From the NCBI GenBank assembly GCA_039519185.1, contig CM076848.1, positions 53,904,778 to 53,968,777 on the forward strand: a stretch of 64,000 nt of DNA. Reading direction: 5' to 3'. The notes below the pieces were generated by a model. The model was not told the DNA's origin, searched no databases, and saw only the letters and a program-made list of their open reading frames with translations. Origin of the DNA: Astragalus membranaceus. Its lineage: Eukaryota > Streptophyta > Magnoliopsida > Fabales > Fabaceae. The position numbers and the translations under genes are program-made. Of this stretch, positions 48,575-59,596 are shown piece after piece; position 1 is the first letter of the stretch, and each line of letters begins with the position of its first letter.

Positions 48575-49770
48575 CTGCACAATAAAATCCAATTAATATA
48601 GTGTGTAGATGTAAACCGAAATGTGTATGCAATAATATGCAGAATACCAATAATAGGAAATAATAGAAAGTTTCTTATGTTAACTCTAAATTTATCATAC
48701 CAATATAAGTAGAAAACAAAGTTTAAAAGGTCTTACACCAAGGCTGTTGTCACATTTTATTCTCAGCAATACGTTATAATGAAATAGATATGTCACTCAC
48801 ATTTATGTAACAACAACTCAAGTCAAAAGGTTTCTTCAGTGCCACATTTTGTGGTCATCAAATAAACATCTTAACATATCAGCTAAACAACCCCAATTAA
48901 CCAACTTTTCAACCCCAATTTATTAAGTATAACTCAAATGTTTGTGGTATGACATGTACAAATTCCATTTGAACCAGATAGCCACATTACTGTCCCAATT
49001 AACCAACTTTTCAAAGCCATAAACCAATCTGGTATTTCACATTTATTTCTTTCAATCTAACTGTAAAGGACAAGAGGGCTCAATCTAACCCAAACTTGGT
49101 TTTTCACATGCTATTCTTCCCTACTCACTATGAACAACATGAGGACTCTATTTAAGTGCTAAATAGGACAATTAATGTAACTATAACTAAAAGGTTTCTA
49201 GTCTGACATGTACATGCTCAATTTGAACCAGATAGCCACATTACAACTACAATTAACCAACTTTTGGATGTCATAAACCAAGCTGATTTTTCAAACTGTT
49301 TTCTTTCTAACCAGTAACCAGAATACAAACACAAAGTCAAATGTCCTTAATAGCACAAACACATTTACCTGAGTCAAACACAATTACAAAATATACTTGG
49401 AGAAACCCTATAATCGTGTTAATTGAAAGAAGCAAACAAACATTGTACCATCAATTAATCTACCATCATGTTGAAGAAGAGAACGATCTGGTACGAACAT
49501 GAAGAAACGTAAGTCGCGATCGCAGTCCTTCGATGTCTCACAATGGTGCTAGATGGCGCTGGATGGTGAAGTAGAGTGATCAAAGAGTGGTGGAACCGCG
49601 TGACAAAAGAAGAAGCGTGTTTTTTAGAGTGGTGGTCTTTACGGTGGCGGACGGCTACCGGGGGAGGAGGTCAGGGGTGAGAGCAGAGGTTGAGGGAGGA
49701 ACGAGAGAGGGTGGGAGCTTCCATGTTTTCGTCGCCTTATTTGCGAAAGAGAAGCGTGTTCCTATCTGTG
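48575..49770 (-). promoter_or_regulatory. Transposase leader exon and 5' intron
   Basis: On the minus strand a non-coding exon (about 49770-49369) ends GTTTGACTCAG, followed by GTAAATG. The intron runs 49368-48575 and ends TTGTGCAG. The intron contains two copies of GAACCAGATAGCCACATTAC (48975 and 49228), a sequence related to the region next to satellite array 2 (44160). Confidence 0.55.
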
Positions 49771-49866
49771 CTGCTTTTTGCCTTATTTATTTTTTTTAAT
49801 ATTTCTGAAAAATATTTTAATGTTTCATCAACTGGGTCCCACCAGCGTATTTTATAGGTATGTGAT

Positions 49867-49923
49867 GTATTTGGTCTTTTTGGCTGTATTTTGGCTACCA
49901 TTTTTGGCTGAATAGCATTATTG
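49867..49923 (-). repeat. Right terminal inverted repeat of the 17-kb MULE
   Basis: Reverse complement reads CAATAATGCTATTCAGCC, then TAGCCAAAA, CAGCCAAAA and ACCAAATAC, aligning with the left TIR. Confidence 0.85.
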
Positions 49924-49931
49924 TTATTAAA

Positions 49932-51365
49932 TTTGCAAAGATATCTCAAAAAGGAGTATGACTTATGGTACTGAGGTGTTTGTTTAGTAATAGTTACTAA
50001 AATGTTATAGAGGTAAATTACTATAATAATTAAAAAATGCTTAAAAAAATCGCATTAAATTTTGAGTAACCGTATAGCAAGTTTAGTGGAACAATTAAAG
50101 GAACAGTTTTAGAAACCCATTAATCATGGGATTTTGGTTATTTTCATTGGTAACATTGGTTAATATTGACTAACCCCACTTTCATTGGAAAAATTGACTA
50201 ACCGCTTTCATTGACTAACCACCTTCATTGGTAACATTGGTTAATATTGACTAACAAGTGAATAAGGTAACTTCTGTTAGTCGAGTGGTAGCCATAGAAA
50301 AGCATAACTTCGGTTATAGAGCTCTAACAACCTAATCAGCGAACTATGGTGATTCATAAATACTAGGCAATCAATCGTTATATAGGTTATTAACCACATA
50401 AGTGAACAACGATGGTTATTAATTCACTAACCAAAAATTTCATTAGTTTGGTTAGTGAAATAATAACCGAAGTAAAGTATTCCTATGGTTAGTATTGTAC
50501 GAACCAAATTTTTCAATAGTTTGGTTAGAGGAAGAAGCATCTCTTACTATTGTGTATCGTTAAACACAAATTTACTTAGAATAGTGGCGTGATTAAGAGT
50601 ACATACATATTATAACGTCTCTCTTCACCATCGTTTCATCTCTCTTTCTCATTTCATTTAAACAAAATTAAAACGTTTTCATCTCCGTCGACTACGCCAT
50701 CACACAAATACGCAACCACCGTCACCACGACACCTAACTAAAGTACAGTGTTTTCCTGGTTATTATTCCACTAACCAAACATTTCAATAGTTTGGTTGGT
50801 ACAATAATAACCACTCTAAACTATTTCTATGGTTATTATTCCACTAACCAAACCTTTCAATAGTTTGGTTAGTACAATAATGAGACATCAATGGCGTAAA
50901 GGAAAAGCGTGCTTCAATGGCGTGGATGAACGAGGTCCATTTTTTCAACAACTGTGGGCGTGAAGAAGAAGAAGAAGAAGAAGAAGAAGAAGAAGAAGAA
51001 GAAGAAGAAGAAGAAGAAGAAGAAGAAGAAGAAGAAGAAGAAGAAGAAGAAGAACGTTAAAGAAAAAAAAACGTGAAAACTAGAGAAGATGAGCGTAAGA
51101 GAAAATTGTGAGAGAGAAGATAGTGGAATTGTGAGAGAGAAGATAGTGGAAGAGAAAATCAAGGAGCAAAAAACTGATTTGTTTTCGTAATCCCTAAAAA
51201 AATGACACATTTATTAAATTATTTAATGTAATTAAAACAAAAAAATAATGTGACACAAATACTGTTATTCAATACTAGCCATTAGATTGAATTTCATTGA
51301 AGTTTTGTGAATCCAATGGCTAGTAATAATTTAGTATAAGTTACTAAGTAAATGACTTAGTATCA
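49932..51365. repeat. Spacer with hairpin cluster and GAA microsatellite
   Basis: Between 50430 and 50880 four segments of the form CTAACCAAA...TTTGGTTAG form short hairpins. 50130-50260 has direct repeats of TTCATTGGTAACATTGG. (GAA)n fills 50953-51055. No gene is visible; the poly-Phe frame on the minus strand is an artefact of the microsatellite. Confidence 0.75.
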
Positions 51366-52140
51366 CAAGCTCTAGCCCTCAAAAAGAAATCTAATAAAAA
51401 TAACTGGAAATTTTAAAATAGTTAATACTATTATTTTTTAAAATTTTATAGAAACGTTAATATTTCAAATTTCTATATAGTTAGCTTGTCTCCCCGTTTC
51501 GTGAAGTTTTCATAAAGCTTTCAGTGTTGACCAACAAAACGCATAAAAAGTTGTGTGAACTCTTCTTCCATGCTTCTATTATTGTATTTACAAGTCACAT
51601 TCATGCTTATTTTCCATGATATTTTCTTGAAGTTTCAACACCTTCCAATCATTTTTCTATAATATTCGTATTTGTATAGCTTTGTATGTTTATGTGAAAA
51701 AATTGAACATTGACATTTACAAGTAAGGAAACGTCGATCAACTATAGTTTGATCGAATTTCTTGGGAACGAATTATATCATTTTCTCAAATTTGTCAAGC
51801 TTATTTACCCTTTGCATAGACCTCAAAAATAGGGTAAAAAAAACACTTGCATATGGATAAGTTTATAGCAGTCAGTCACTAACAATAAAACAATGTGATA
51901 TAAAATTGACCTGCACCAACGAATGATCCATTTGCAAAAGCTTGGTTAATTGCCTTGGCTACTCAAATTGACACCAATATTCAGCAGAGTTCCTCCTAAT
52001 ACCGTATACGTAGTAGCCATTTGTAAAACTGTTGCTTTCCTAGCAGTTCTTTCAAACTAGAAAATCATGATATGAATTTTAAGGAAACGCCAATTATTTA
52101 AATGCAAATGGCGGTATTAAATTTGAAAAGATATCGCCAA
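51366..52140. repeat. Duplicated host-like segment, copy A
   Basis: 51475-52045 matches 53325-53510 plus 53890-54355 closely (e.g. TTTTCATAAAGCTTTC, GGAACGAATTATATCATTTT). On the minus strand near 52015-51930 it encodes ATTYTVLGGTLLNIGVNLSS, followed by a TTAA insertion that makes a stop. 52095-52140 is a related empty site for the 17-kb MULE. Confidence 0.75.
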
Positions 52141-52271
52141 AAAGAAATCTAAGTAAAAATGACTTGAAATTTTAAAATATTTAATAATACTATTTTTTTA
52201 AAATTTTTATAGAAATGTTAATACTTCAACGAATGGAAAGAAAACAATTACTTAGTACTGTTATATTTTTA

Positions 52272-52861
52272 AAATTTTTTTTTAGATAAGCAAAAAATTC
52301 ACTGAAGGAGGCACAAGGGGTGCCCAACCCTTACAATGGAGATATAGGAAAGGGAGAGGGCCTCCTTAAAACCCCCCTGAGTCAAAACTCAATGGAAAAA
52401 AGACTCAGGAAGGAAAAAGAGTACCTCGTACAACCTACACCACTGTGGGAAAACAACAACATAGCCCACCGTTTCTCCCTAACATATTGTTAAGGAATGT
52501 AACTGGATTAGACCACCATAGAGATGCAGACAGAGATGCAGACAAAGATGAATTACAGTTGAGTTTATAAAGACACCAACTCTAAGATAAGTTCTTGATC
52601 CGGTTAACAACCCCCTCTATATTTGGTTCCTCCTCTTTGAATATGACTCCGTTCCTAGCTAGCCAAATGCTCTAACAAGTAGTTAACCAAAAGAGATGTT
52701 TCACCCGTTTTGCTTTCTTCCCTGTACACCACTGGCCACAATTACTAAAGAAATCCTCCACACCCAGAGAGAAGACATCTACGTCAACACCTAGCCAAGT
52801 ACCAACAATATGCCAAACAAAACGCGCAAAACCATGAAAAGATGTACAAAACGAACAACCA
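52272..52861 (-). mobile_element. L1 LINE 3' fragment
   Basis: The minus strand encodes a zf-RVT-like end (HGFARFVWHIVGTWLGVDVD, LFWLTTC, SIWLARNGVIFKEEEPNIEG) related to the LINE at 24905-27539. The left end has an A-tail (T run at about 52274-52283). It interrupts a third, partial copy of the host-like segment (52170-52990). Confidence 0.75.
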
Positions 52862-53510
52862 TGCTTCTATTATTGCATTTATAGGTCACATTCATGTTTA
52901 TTTTCCAAGATATTTTCTCGCAATTTCAACGCCTTCCAATCATTTTTCGTGTAATATCCTTATTTGTATAGCTTAGTATGTTTATGTAATATTAGTATAT
53001 TACTCTTAAAAAGAAAAGCTCTAATTAAATGAAGCATGACGTGATTGAAAGCATTAACGAATGGAAAAACAATTACCGATATGTTTTTAAATTACTTAGC
53101 TCCTAGTTGTATTCGCCTCCATCTGAGGACTTGGATTTCAAGAAGAAATTGACACAAATGAAAAGTCTCGATTACTTAAATGTGAATGCCAGTATACAAG
53201 AGTCGAGATTTATTAAATTTGCAAAGATAGCTCAAAAAGAAATCTGAGCTGGAAATTTTAAAATATTTAATAGTATATTTTTAAAAAATATTTATAGAAA
53301 TGTTAATACTTCGAATTTCTACATAGTTAGCTTGGGCTCGCCCGTTTCATAAAGTTTTCATAAAGCTTTCGGTGTTAACCAACAAAACACATAAAAAGTT
53401 GTTGACAAAAAAAAAACACATAAAAAGTTGTGAGAACTCTTCTTCCATGCTTCTATTATTGCATCGTCACATTCATTTTATTTTCTTGCTTGCAGTTACA
53501 ACACCTTCTG
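52862..53510. repeat. Duplicated host-like segment, partial copies C and B
   Basis: 52862-52995 repeats 51563-51695 (CATGCTTCTATTATTGCATT, TTTGTATAGCTTAGTATG). 53160-53240 is the clean related empty site (ACTTAAATGTGAATGCC...TTATTAAATTTGCAAAGAT). 53385-53430 has a 20-bp tandem duplication (ACACATAAAAAGTTGT). Confidence 0.7.
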
Positions 53511-53893
53511 TTGATCCGAGTAGGTTCCCAGGAAAGAGAGGTGGGTCACAGTGAACACTCTTAAGTACCAAGTTTTTCCTAGTCAGAACTTTCCCCATAC
53601 ACCTCAATATGGTTATTTAAACACTCAAAAATATGGCGCTTATGCCACTCAAGAAAAATGGCTTGAGGTATGATTTAACGTCAAGCCTAAGATGAAGAAA
53701 AGAAATTTTTTCGAGAGTGGAGAGAAAACTAGAGGAAGGATTTATCGTCGTGTGTTTTGCAAATGAGAAGAAGCTCTCCTTTTATAGGTTTTTTCCACTA
53801 TTGAAGTGATTAGTCTATCCGATGTGAGACTTTTTCCAATTCACACACAAAGAGTCTATCCAATGTGGGACTTTTTTCAATTCACACACAAAG
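53511..53893. mobile_element. Insertion of about 380 bp in copy B
   Basis: Copy A lacks this segment. CAACACCTTC appears on both sides (53501 and 53898), consistent with a target duplication. Inside are two 41-43-bp direct repeats (TCTATCCGATGTGAGACTTT and a variant). Element type not identified. Confidence 0.5.
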
Positions 53894-54222
53894 AGTTCCA
53901 ACACCTTCCACTCATTTTTCTGTAATATCCGTATTGTATTTGTTTAGTTTAGTATGTTTATGTGAAAAAATTGAATGTGAACGTTTACAAGTAAGGAAAT
54001 GGAGATCAACTATATTTTGCATATACATGATGAAGGAAACGAATTTCTTGGGAACGAATTATATCATTTTTTCAAATTTGTCAACCTTATTTACCCTTTG
54101 CATAGACCTCAAAAATAGTGTCAAAAAAACACCTGCATATGGACAATTATAAGTTTATACCAGTCAGTCACAAGAATAAAGGTAATGTAAACTTGAAAAT
54201 GATAAAACAATGTGATATAAAA

Positions 54223-54333
54223 TTGTCCTGCACCAACGAATGATCCATTTGCAAAAGCTTGGTTGCCTTGGCTACTCAAATTGACACCAATATTCAGCAG
54301 GGTTCCTCCTAATACCGTATACATAGTAGCCAT
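54223..54333 (-). pseudogene. Duplicated first-exon-like fragment
   Basis: ATG at 54333 opens MATMYTVLGGTLLNIGVNLS followed by SQGNQAFANGSFVGAG. The copy at about 52015 carries the same start but a stop after SSQGN. The sequence looks like a short hydrophobic N-terminus. I do not recognise the family, and no further exons were found, so it is probably a gene fragment. Confidence 0.35.
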
Positions 54334-54355
54334 TTGTAAAACTGTTGCTTTCCTA

Positions 54356-55904
54356 TATTATACAAAAGGGAACAAATAAGAGCAGAGGTAGACCTACATA
54401 CATTTGAGGGGTTCAAGCAAACCCCCTTTAAAAAATAAAATTAGCACCAATACCCTAGGAAAAAAATGTTTTAGCACAACCTAAAAAATATTCTTTGCAC
54501 CCAAGTCTCAAGTTTTGCACCAAAGTTCTTAGTTTTGTACTACTCTAGTGCATCGCACTCACAATCACTTATACTTTCACATATTTTATTTAAAAAGTTT
54601 TTCCTTCTCTTTGAATTAGTTTTTGTTCTTATTTTTTTTTAATTTTGATCTTGTTAATGCTATTTAATTGGTACATTGTTAGTGCTAATTAATTAATGTT
54701 AGTGCTATTTAATTTATTATGATTATGTTAGTCTATTTAATTTGAATCTATTCTGTATTTTGTGGATGTCACTCACTGTTGGTTGCTTTGGCAATTTCAG
54801 TGACATAGGGACGTCAGCTCTCGGGTGTGAATAGGGAAGTGAATGTTATGTAACAGAATAATTTCTTCACACTCCTCACACGGGTATATAGGGAAGTGAA
54901 TGTTATGTATCAGAATAATTTCTTCAAAAATTGGCACAAAAGGCCAGAACACAATTATCAAGAGGGACAAAATGATTGAAAACACAAACCTTGTGTTCTA
55001 TCTAATGAGTCCTTTATCCTCAACTTCTGCAACAAAGGGAAACAAACCTAGTGTCCTAAAGTCCTTGTTAGCACATGGAAACAAACTCAATTAGCACACA
55101 ACCTAGTCACTACAATTTAGAATTAGTCAACAACTTGGTAGTTGGTAGAAGATTGGTCAAGTTGACTATCATTGTTTTGTCTTAGTTTCTATGCCACACT
55201 AAGTTTGGTACTACCTTGGTTCTTATCATGCATATATCTTCTATCTTCACAAAAATAAGATTCGATAGATTGAATTTCTGATTTATACATTTAATATCTA
55301 ATATCTAATGCTTTACATTAAAAAGGCATTTTTATAGCTTGCTCACCATGATATGCTTTTCAATTTCAAGAGTAAAAAAAATTTTCATTTAAAAAGCTTG
55401 CCAAAAATAAAAGCACCTAAATTTGCAGGTGTTATCATTAAGAACTCTCTAACCAAACTACTGCACTGCACTCCTACCATTTTTTTCACAGATCAGCATT
55501 ACTATACCCTTCTATAGTAGTTATGTAGCAAAGGACAGTAGACTCCTAGAGTGACCAAAAGGTAAAAGTAGGAAGTAATGCCATTAACTGTAGTGTTTGT
55601 CCAAATTCGAGACACAAGTGGAGAGTAGAAGGAAGTTATGCCTCAAAAGCATTACTTAGTACCACAATGGCAAGACAAATTTGCTACTATGATAAAGCTA
55701 TTACTACTAAAATACTGATAACTAGCATGATTGTTGGTTACTATAAACTTTTCTCTCACTCACGGGTATCAAAAGCTTCTCACACTTACTTCCATTTTGC
55801 AAAAAATCAACAAAATCTTTATCAAAACAAACATAAATGAATACCTCTGCAATGCTTCTCTCTCACACGGGTATGAAAAGCTTCTCACATTTAAATTACA
55901 TCAT
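54356..55904. other. Spacer with short duplications, no gene seen
   Basis: ATAGGGAAGTGAATGTTATG is tandemly repeated at 54831 and 54888, each followed by CAGAATAATTTCTTCA. 54640-54740 has several TTAGTGCTATTTAATT-like repeats. Open frames are short and unrecognised. Confidence 0.6.
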
Positions 55905-56024
55905 TTTCTTGAACAGAGTTGGTCAAGGCTTCAGCATTATTTTCTCTATCCGAATCCACTTTAACTGCATTTGTCATATTCTCCAACCACTCCTCTCTCT
56001 CCCACGCCTCTGCATATTGTCCTC
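55905..56024 (+). repeat. Papain-like module copy 4, upstream part
   Basis: Matches 22105-22190 of copy 1. The match resumes at 59518 beyond the LTR retrotransposon, showing that the element split this copy. Confidence 0.75.
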
Positions 56025-56107
56025 TGTTGGAGAAATTTCCAAAATATATATTTGGAAAGTTGTAATGGTTAAATACAATTACTTTGTATGGTAGATACAA
56101 ATTCATG

Positions 56108-56167
56108 TGAATGGTTTAGTGGTTAATCTCGTTTGGAATGAGTGAAAGGGCACAAGTTCGATCCTCT
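56108..56167 (+). other. tRNA-like module 1 in the LTR
   Basis: An A-box-like TGGTTTAGTGG at 56112 is followed by a B-box-like AGTTCGATCC at 56155. The spacing fits a tRNA or SINE promoter. The duplicate is at 58765-58825 in the 3' LTR. The B box has several mismatches, so activity is doubtful. Confidence 0.45.
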
Positions 56168-56257
56168 TTGGTTGTGTTTTTGGCTGTTCCTGTATTTTTT
56201 TAATATGCGAAAAGCAAAACCGAAAACTGAAAATTAAAGGGTGCAAAAGTGGAACCC

Positions 56258-56320
56258 GTTGGAATCGAACTTGTGACTTCACGTTGTAAGGAGCAACGCT
56301 TAACCATAGAACCAGCACGT
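56258..56320 (-). other. tRNA-like module 2 in the LTR, opposite strand
   Basis: On the minus strand TGGTTCTATGGTTAAGC (from 56314) is followed by AAGTTCGATTCC (to 56261), a B box with one mismatch to the consensus. It resembles module 1 in reverse orientation. The duplicate is at about 58916-58978. Confidence 0.5.
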
Positions 56321-56859
56321 TGTTTGTGAAACATGTTGTACGCTAACAGTACATAACCGTTGTTACTTGAAGAGACTCTTGTAAGAGTCGTTTCCTCTCC
56401 CCAAGTGGCATGAGTTTCTCTATAAATAGAGAAACTTTTGGGCAGAAACAACAGGCAAAAAAAAAATCATGTTTACATGAGTCAAAATTTTGCAAAATTA
56501 TATCTAAGTCATTTCTTCTTTTCTCTAGTGCACGAGAGTAATTGAGGAAACTTTATTCCGTAAACTACCATTGATCGATACGCTTGGTATGGGTATGCAG
56601 ACCATGTCAAGGAACTCCATTGTATCCTAAAGGGGATTCGCTGGTCATCCTATTGCATCCAATCTAGAGTGATTGGTGGGGGCGAATCGAACCTAAAGCT
56701 TAGTGTCATACACGCCTTGGAGTCTTGTGCAATGATAAATTTACTTTCTCCTTGTTATTTATTTTACTTGTCAATCACAACTATTTTTACTGATGATTTT
56801 CTATGTTTGATTGTTCTTCTAAGTTGCAGCATTATTCCCACCAACAAATTGTTCTCACA

Positions 56860-57012
56860 ATCTTTAGGTTCGATTTTGCATTTGTGTTGAATGATGGCTG
56901 CAAGTTTTGAAGGAAGATATTTCCAAAATACATGACTTCATATATATTGAAGTTGAAGATTATTAATGGTAACAACTTTCTACTATGGTGAAAGGTACAC
57001 AATTTCTCAAAG

Positions 57013-57080
<68 letters not shown>

Positions 57081-58682
57081 GTTTGATGGTCTAAATTTAT
57101 AAACACATGTATAGATGAATTTTAATTCAAGTTTATTCATGAAAATTGTTTGTTTAAACTAATGAAAACAATTTCTGTTTTAGAAATAATTTTCATGAAT
57201 GTGGAACTCTAAACCATGTGTGGAAAATTTGTGAACACAAAGTTAATTATGTTTTAAAATTGGTTTGATATATGATTACATGTTGTTTTATTTAATCTAT
57301 AAAATAGTTCATATGAATTATCATAAATATCAAATAGATGGTTTAATGATATTGTAGTTTTGTGTATGAAATTAATAAATTTAGAATTGATGATCTCATA
57401 TTATATGTGCATGATAATATGAAAGTAATTGTTAATTTCTTGCCTATATTGATATTGAAAATGATTTGGGTAAGTTTTAAATTATTATAAGTTGACAAAA
57501 TGTTCATGGAGTAAAGTGATATAAAATATTAATGATTTTGGTTCATTGTTTATTTTATATTGTGAGTACTATTTTGTTTTAGCATAAAACATGAATATAC
57601 ATGAAACTAGAATTTGACACTTAGAAGTTATGGTACATGTATTAGTTATGTGATAGCTAATATAGACATGTTCTTTTTCATAAAACATAAATAAATTCTA
57701 AAAGTGTTTTATTTAATTTTATGTGGAGTATATGACTTACATGTTTGGACCCACCTTATAAAATTAAAGTTGATTATGATAAATCTTCATGATCATGGTC
57801 ATTATTGCTTTATATATTTAATGTATTGAATGTATGGCTTCATGAATACATTCAAGTGGGAGTAGAACTTCAAATTGAAATGGTTATTAAATATTTAATA
57901 GCAAATGAAGAATGACATAAATTTTGTGTATATGACACAATGAATGACAAAAGTGTCATGGTGATAGTTAGTTTAGACTATCAAGAATATATAAAAGCTA
58001 TAGCTATGTGATTGATTGAATATTTAAAGTTTATTAAAGTTGGAATAAAGTTCGCAATTCTTTGACGAAAGAGTTGACAATGATATGATGTTGAAGACAT
58101 CATTGGGGATGTGATACAAGCCCATATCTAATTGATCACCAATAGTGGAAACCCAATTCACACTTGAGCAACATCAAGTCTTGAGTTCAATGGATAAAGT
58201 ACACTATAAGAGTGATTGAAGTACTATACAATAGATACATCCCAAGGGGTAAAAGTACTTGGACCATAAGAATAAAAGTGGTAGGATGAGGTTTTCCTCT
58301 TAATGGACGTATAGCATATATTTGCTGAGATGCATAATTATGGGTGCATTTCTGATATAGTCCACCTATATGAGAATGAAGTGGGGCCGCTTCATAGAGT
58401 TCAAGGGCTTGACTCTTAAATTCTCATGAAAAGGATATGAGACACAAGGCCTTAACAAATGTGTCATTTTTATAATTCGATCAATGGTACCGAGATTTCA
58501 TGTGTGAGTTATGCACACTTTTTCTAATGAATAATTGGTTCAAAGCTTGTCTACCAATCTATTCGGGGATGAGTGAAAACTTAACTTACTAAGTAATGGT
58601 TCAAATCGCAAGATACCATTATCTGAAACCATGAGATTTCCGGATTAATGGATTTGGATATATTTTGAAAATGGTGGGGGAT
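56860..58682. other. Interior of the non-coding retrotransposon
   Basis: No gag-pol frame. It contains a (TA)n tract at 57016-57073. I saw no standard primer-binding site directly after the 5' LTR (it continues ATCTTTAGGTTCG). Confidence 0.75.
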
Positions 58683-59517
58683 TGTTGGAGAAATTTCCAA
58701 AATATATATTTGGAAAGTTGTAATGGTTAAATACAATTACTTTGTATGGTTGATACAAATTCATGTGAATGGTTTAGTGGTTAATCTCGTTTGGAATGAG
58801 TGAAAGGGCACAAGTTCGATCCTCTTTGGTTGTGTTTTTGGCTGTTCCTGTATTTTTTAATATGCGAAAAGCAAAACCGAAAACTGAAAATTAAAGGGTG
58901 CAAAAGTGCAACCCGTTGGAATCGAACTTGTGACTTCACGTTGTAAGGTGCAACGCTTAACCATAGAACCAGCACGTTGTTTGTGAAACATGTTGTACGC
59001 TAACAGTACATAACCGTTGTTACTTGAAGAGACTCTTGTAAGAGTCGTTTCCTCTCCCCAAGTGGCATGAGTTTCTCTATAAATAGAGAAACTTTTGGGC
59101 AGAAACAACAGGCAAAAAAAAAATCATGTTTACATGAGTCAAAATTTTGCCAAAATTATATCTAAGTCATTTCTTCTTTTCTCTAGTGCACGAGAGTAAT
59201 TGAGGAAACTTTATTCCGTAAACTACCATTGATCGATACGCTTGGTATGGGTATGCAGACCATGTCAAGGAACTCCATTGTATCCTAAAGGGGATTCGCT
59301 GGTCATCCTATTGCATCCAATCTAGAGTGATTGGTGGGGGCGAATCGAACCTAAAGCTTAGTGTCATACACGCCTTGGAGTCTTGTGCAATGATAAATTT
59401 ACTTTCTCCTTGTTATTTATTTTACTTGTCAATCACAACTATTTTTACTAATGATTTTCTATGTTTGATTGTTCTTCTAAGTTGCAGCATTATTCCCACC
59501 AACAAATTGTTCTCACA
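58683..59517 (+). mobile_element. 3' LTR of the non-coding retrotransposon
   Basis: 835 bp, near-identical to the 5' LTR. Examples of differences: AGATAC/TGATAC near 58751, GGAACCC/GCAACCC near 58910, and ACTGATG/ACTAATG near 59449. Confidence 0.93.
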
Positions 59518-59528
59518 TCCTCCTCCTC

Positions 59529-59536
59529 TATAAATA
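59529..59536 (+). promoter_or_regulatory. TATA box of papain-like module copy 4
   Basis: TATAAATA followed by GAACTTAAAAACATAGAAAG, the same layout as copy 1 at 22212. The retrotransposon now lies immediately upstream. Confidence 0.5.
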
Positions 59537-59596
59537 GAACTTAAAAACATAGAAAGAGAGGCGGGAAGACAGTAAAAAAACCATGAGTAGAGTACA

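Larger units (their letters stand above)
32902..49923. mobile_element. 17.0-kb multi-gene Mutator-like element (Ulp1-carrying MULE)
   Basis: The ends CAATAATGCTATTCAGCC (32902) and its reverse complement (to 49923) start TIRs of about 57 bp that also share three AGCCAAAA motifs each and ACCAAATAC. TTATTAAA occurs at 32894-32901 and 49924-49931; MULEs usually duplicate 9 bp (range about 8-11). Sequences like the joined flanks without the element occur at 53180-53240 and 52095-52140. The element encodes a FAR1-type MULE transposase, an Ulp1-like peptidase, PB1-like and coiled-coil proteins, and three 188-bp satellite arrays. Ulp1-carrying MULEs (Kaonashi-type) are known; this gene set and the satellites go beyond what I know of them. 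Confidence 0.85.
56025..56859 (+). mobile_element. 5' LTR of the non-coding retrotransposon
   Basis: 835 bp, TGTTGGAG...TTCTCACA. It contains tRNA-like modules at 56108-56167 (+) and 56258-56320 (-) and a TATA-like CTATAAATAGAG at about 56420. Confidence 0.93.
56025..59517 (+). mobile_element. Complete non-coding LTR retrotransposon, 3493 bp
   Basis: Both LTRs are 835 bp (56025-56859 and 58683-59517), start TGTTGGAG and end TTCTCACA. TCCTC flanks the element at 56020-56024 and 59518-59522. The LTRs differ at only about four bases and two single-base indels that I could see. A purine tract (AATGGTGGGGGAT) precedes the 3' LTR. The 1823-bp interior is AT-rich and has no frame resembling gag or pol. 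It must have been moved by another element's proteins (LARD-like by structure, although short). Confidence 0.93.

Noticed and set aside
32902..49923. hAT classification because of the 8-bp direct repeat and CA...TG ends
   Set aside because: The transposase is clearly FAR1/MULE-type and the flanks are AT-rich, so the eighth or ninth base is not decisive.
50914..51210. Poly-Phe membrane-like frame on the minus strand
   Set aside because: Caused by the (GAA)n microsatellite.
56103..56451. Minus-strand frames of 71-83 codons present twice
   Set aside because: Their duplication is only the duplication of the LTR; they overlap tRNA-like modules and show no domain.
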